A stretch of 64,000 nt of DNA, taken from positions 372,001 through 436,000 of the forward strand of contig NZ_JAFCJX010000001.1 in the NCBI RefSeq assembly GCF_018130695.1. Direction: 5' to 3'. Made by a program: the position numbers and the translations under genes. Positions 61,748-64,000 of this stretch are shown in pieces. The notes under the pieces were generated by a model, which ran no database searches, was not told the origin of the DNA, and saw nothing but the letters and a program-made list of their open reading frames with translations. This DNA comes from Bradyrhizobium jicamae. Its GTDB lineage: Bacteria; Pseudomonadota; Alphaproteobacteria; Rhizobiales; Xanthobacteraceae. Every line of letters begins with the position of its first letter. Within the stretch, counting starts at the first letter, position 1.

Positions 61748-62524
61748 CTATCCGACCGCAGCCGATTTGCCCGCCGCCGGATCGATCGCATCCATCAGGA
61801 CAGGCACGCCGATGGAGCAGGCGTGAACGCCGAGATGCGCCGTCATCTGCAGAACCTGGAGGATCTCACGCCTGTCGATTCCAAGCCGCAAGGCGCGCCG
61901 GATCTGCAGGCGAAGGCCGTGCGGATTGAGCGCGGTGAAGCATCCATTCAGCGCCAGCGAGATCAGGCAGCGCGACCGCTCGTCGAGACCGCCGGCCTTA
62001 TCCCCCACCGTGAGGAGGTCGAGCATCACCGCGAAATAGCCGGGATCGGCGCGCAGCCACAGCTCGCAGAAGTCGGGCCAGTCCCCGAACAGCGCGACAT
62101 AGGCGTCGCGAAGCGCGGTCTGTTCACGCGAGAGCGGCGCCTGATCCGCATCCCCACCCGCCAGCGCCAATTCCTCGGCGAGGAGGCCGATGCCGAGATT
62201 GCAGCCGTCGAGCCCTTGCGCCGTGGCGAGCCTGAGAACGTCGACGATCTCTTGCGCGGTCGCGCCCTGCTCAAGCGCCAGTTGCATGTGGAGCGCGAGC
62301 CCGGAGCGGAACAGATGCGTCGCCGAGCCATCCAGCGCCACATAGATCAGTTCGCACATTTTGCGCGACAGCGGCCCGGTCTCGGCGGGATAGCCGCCAT
62401 AGCGGGCATAGGTCGCAAGGAATTCCGGATCGAGCCGCAGCAGCCCTTCCGTCCATGGCCGCCAGTAGCCGCGGGCGCGGATGAACTCTTGCTTGAGGGC
62501 TTGCTCTTCGGCGGTGAGGGTCAT
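61748..62524 (-). CDS. Tandem carboxymuconolactone decarboxylase-like (AhpD fold) protein
   Basis: 258 residues from the ATG at 62524 (4-bp overlap with the SDR). It consists of two related CMD/AhpD-like halves: residues about 40-115 (MCELIYVALDGSATHLFRSGLALHMQLALEQGATAQEIVDVL) and about 165-245 (RCLISLALNGCFTALNPHGLRLQIRRALRLGIDRREILQVL). The CxxC of true AhpD is absent, so it is more like the decarboxylase than the peroxidase partner. It lies between the SDR and the TctAB transporter and is probably part of the same degradation route. Confidence 0.88.
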   Translation of the reverse strand: MTLTAEEQALKQEFIRARGYWRPWTEGLLRLDPEFLATYARYGGYPAETGPLSRKMCELIYVALDGSATHLFRSGLALHMQLALEQGATAQEIVDVLRLATAQGLDGCNLGIGLLAEELALAGGDADQAPLSREQTALRDAYVALFGDWPDFCELWLRADPGYFAVMLDLLTVGDKAGGLDERSRCLISLALNGCFTALNPHGLRLQIRRALRLGIDRREILQVLQMTAHLGVHACSIGVPVLMDAIDPAAGKSAAVG

Positions 62525-64000
62525 GTCGCATATCCTGCAACGGAGCAATCGGGACCCGCATGAACGCTGAGTCCACCATCGACGGTGATCACGCTGCCGG
62601 TGACATATCCGGCCTCGGCGCTGAGCAGAAACGCCGCAGTCTCGGCGATGTCCTGCGCCGATACGGCGCGGCCCAGCGGCATCCGGCGGACCGCGTGTGC
62701 GGTCGCGTCGATCGGTCCTGCCGCGATGGCGTTGACGCGAATGCCGTGGCCACTCCATTCACACGCCAATGTGCGCGTGAGCATCGTGACCGCCCCCGCA
62801 CTGGCTGCGGCCTCGACGTTGTCGCCAAAGGCAACCTCCCCGCCAATCGATGTCAGATTGACGAGCGTGCCAAACCCCTGCTGCCGAAGGATGGGTCCGG
62901 CCGTCCTTGCGACACGGACTGCGCCCGTCAGATGATCGGCCAGCGCTTCATCAGATTTGCCCGAGATCACCGCGTCGGCGCCCACCGCATTTGCAACACC
63001 ATCGATACGACCGAAGCGGCGCGCGACATTGGCAAGCGCCTGCGCCATGGCGTACTCGTCCAAGATATCGACAGGGAGCGCGTGGCATTCGGCCACCTCG
63101 GCGGCAAGCGCCGCCATCTGCCTGCCATCGGCGTCGAGTGCCACAACCGTCGCGTCTTCCGCAGACAGCCGTTCGACCATCGCCCGGCCGATCGGACCGC
63201 AGGCGCCAATGACGACGTAGGCCGGCTTGCCGGCCGGCGCCGCGCGACTGTTGGTTTCTCCCGTGGGGCCGAAGCTGCCAAGCAGCGAGCCGCCGTCGAC
63301 GAGAAACGTCGCGCCGGTGATCGACGATATACGAGGCGATGCGAGAAATGCGATGGCCGCCGCGATCTCCTCGGGCGCCGCCATGCGACCAAGCGGAATG
63401 CGTCGGGCTACGGCGGCGGGGTCGATGCGGCCACGCCCGATCAGCGCTTCGACGAGCTCGGTGCGCGTGTAGCCGGGCGCAACTGCATTGACCCTGATCC
63501 CATCGCGCGCCCAGGCGCAGGCATGATGCCGCGTCATCGCGAGCACGCCCGCCTTGGAGGCGCTATAGCCGTTGCGAAACGGCACCGGCCGCAATGCCGC
63601 GCCGGATGCGACGTTGACGATGGCGCCACCGCCGGAGCGCCGCATCACCGCGGCCGCCTGCTCCGCGGCATTGAGGCTGCCGCGCAGATTGACCGCGACG
63701 AGATTTTCGAAGGTGGACACCGGCTGGTCCACCACGCCGAGCCCATCGGTATCGGTCCGTCCGGCATTGTTGACGAGCACGTCGAGGCCGCCGAGGCGAC
63801 TGACGCAGGCCCGCACCATCTCGGCCACCTGCTCCGGCTGCGCCATGTCGACGCCGAAGGAGGCATGGGCTGCGCCGAGCTCACGCGCGCGGCTTGCCGC
63901 CTTGTCGGCATCGATGTCGGCGATCAGCACCCGGGCGCCTTGCGCGGCGAACCGCCGCGCGGCCGCCCAACCAATCCCGGCTGCAGCTCCGGTGATGAGG
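62521..64000 (-). CDS. Two-module SDR fusion protein (5' end beyond window)
   Basis: The frame runs to the window edge (at least 492 residues visible). Module 1 shows LITGAAAGIGWAAARRF right at the edge, then NNAGRTDTDG and the catalytic GYSASKAG, so it looks active. Module 2 begins AYVVIGACGPIGRAM, has NAVGADAV and SIGGEVAFGDN, but the Tyr-x3-Lys position reads VEAAASAG, without Tyr or Lys. Module 2 is probably catalytically dead and structural or regulatory. It overlaps the CMD-like gene by 4 bp. Confidence 0.9.
   Translation of the reverse strand, partial: LITGAAAGIGWAAARRFAAQGARVLIADIDADKAASRARELGAAHASFGVDMAQPEQVAEMVRACVSRLGGLDVLVNNAGRTDTDGLGVVDQPVSTFENLVAVNLRGSLNAAEQAAAVMRRSGGGAIVNVASGAALRPVPFRNGYSASKAGVLAMTRHHACAWARDGIRVNAVAPGYTRTELVEALIGRGRIDPAAVARRIPLGRMAAPEEIAAAIAFLASPRISSITGATFLVDGGSLLGSFGPTGETNSRAAPAGKPAYVVIGACGPIGRAMVERLSAEDATVVALDADGRQMAALAAEVAECHALPVDILDEYAMAQALANVARRFGRIDGVANAVGADAVISGKSDEALADHLTGAVRVARTAGPILRQQGFGTLVNLTSIGGEVAFGDNVEAAASAGAVTMLTRTLACEWSGHGIRVNAIAAGPIDATAHAVRRMPLGRAVSAQDIAETAAFLLSAEAGYVTGSVITVDGGLSVHAGPDCSVAGYAT

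Noticed and set aside
59963..62563. 866-codon plus-strand frame antisense to tctA, tctB and CMD-like gene
   Set aside because: Composition is repetitive Arg/Gln/His/Asp; no domain; the minus-strand genes are convincing membrane and enzyme families.

Overview
The window looks like a chromosomal segment of an alphaproteobacterium, very probably Bradyrhizobium. The evidence is high GC with dense, often 4-8 bp overlapping operons, many ABC importers, small lineage-type proteins (DUF6894, a short lysine/arginine-rich family), EcfG-like GGAAC-N16/17-(C/T)GTT promoters, and an intergenic repeat at about 52.77-53.27 kb that I recall from Bradyrhizobium genomes (recalled, not searched). I saw no rRNA, tRNA, CRISPR array, transposase or phage gene.

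Layout. 1-1.7 kb: end of a Flp/Tad pilus locus (CpaB partial, prepilin peptidase CpaA, two tandem Flp pilins). 2-12.2 kb: one long leftward operon coding a sugar/polyol-type ABC importer followed by a PTS-linked dihydroxyacetone kinase in which EIIA (DhaM), HPr and enzyme I are separate proteins, with an embedded HTH protein, closed by a strong terminator. 12.7-22.5 kb: a small secreted protein, then histidine utilisation (hutU-hutH-hutI leftward; hutF-hutC rightward, diverging from a perfect 20-bp palindrome) and a NitT/TauT-type ABC importer; hutG is not in the window. 22.6-26.4 kb: stress-like accessory genes (short basic proteins, SDR, DUF763, a Cys-rich Csp-type protein). 26.4-31.9 kb: DapA-like aldolase, an ABC binding protein without permeases, LacI regulator, RraA-like protein, LysR regulator.

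32-45.4 kb is the most interesting part. Two gene sets face each other: SDR-accB-accC-pxpB-pxpC-second carrier rightward, and pxpA-pxpC-pxpB-ABC importer-aminotransferase-SDR leftward. Together they encode a split biotin-dependent carboxylase resembling urea carboxylase (biotin carboxylase, carrier, KipI/KipA-type domains), a second PxpABC set, an importer and two paralogous SDRs. I infer import and opening of an unknown amide, lactam or urea-like compound.

45.6-52.7 kb: SDR, PAP2 phosphatase, YciE-type protein, two DUF3147-like membrane proteins, flavodoxin-fold reductase, PilZ, Crp/Fnr regulator and several very small genes, some behind EcfG-like promoters, suggesting a general stress island. 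52.7-53.5 kb: repeats. 53.5-64 kb: a catabolic cluster with two flavin monooxygenases, an M20 peptidase, a SnoaL-like protein, an IclR regulator, TctA/TctB transporter subunits, a tandem carboxymuconolactone-decarboxylase-like protein, and a two-module SDR that runs off the right edge and whose second module lacks the catalytic Tyr/Lys.
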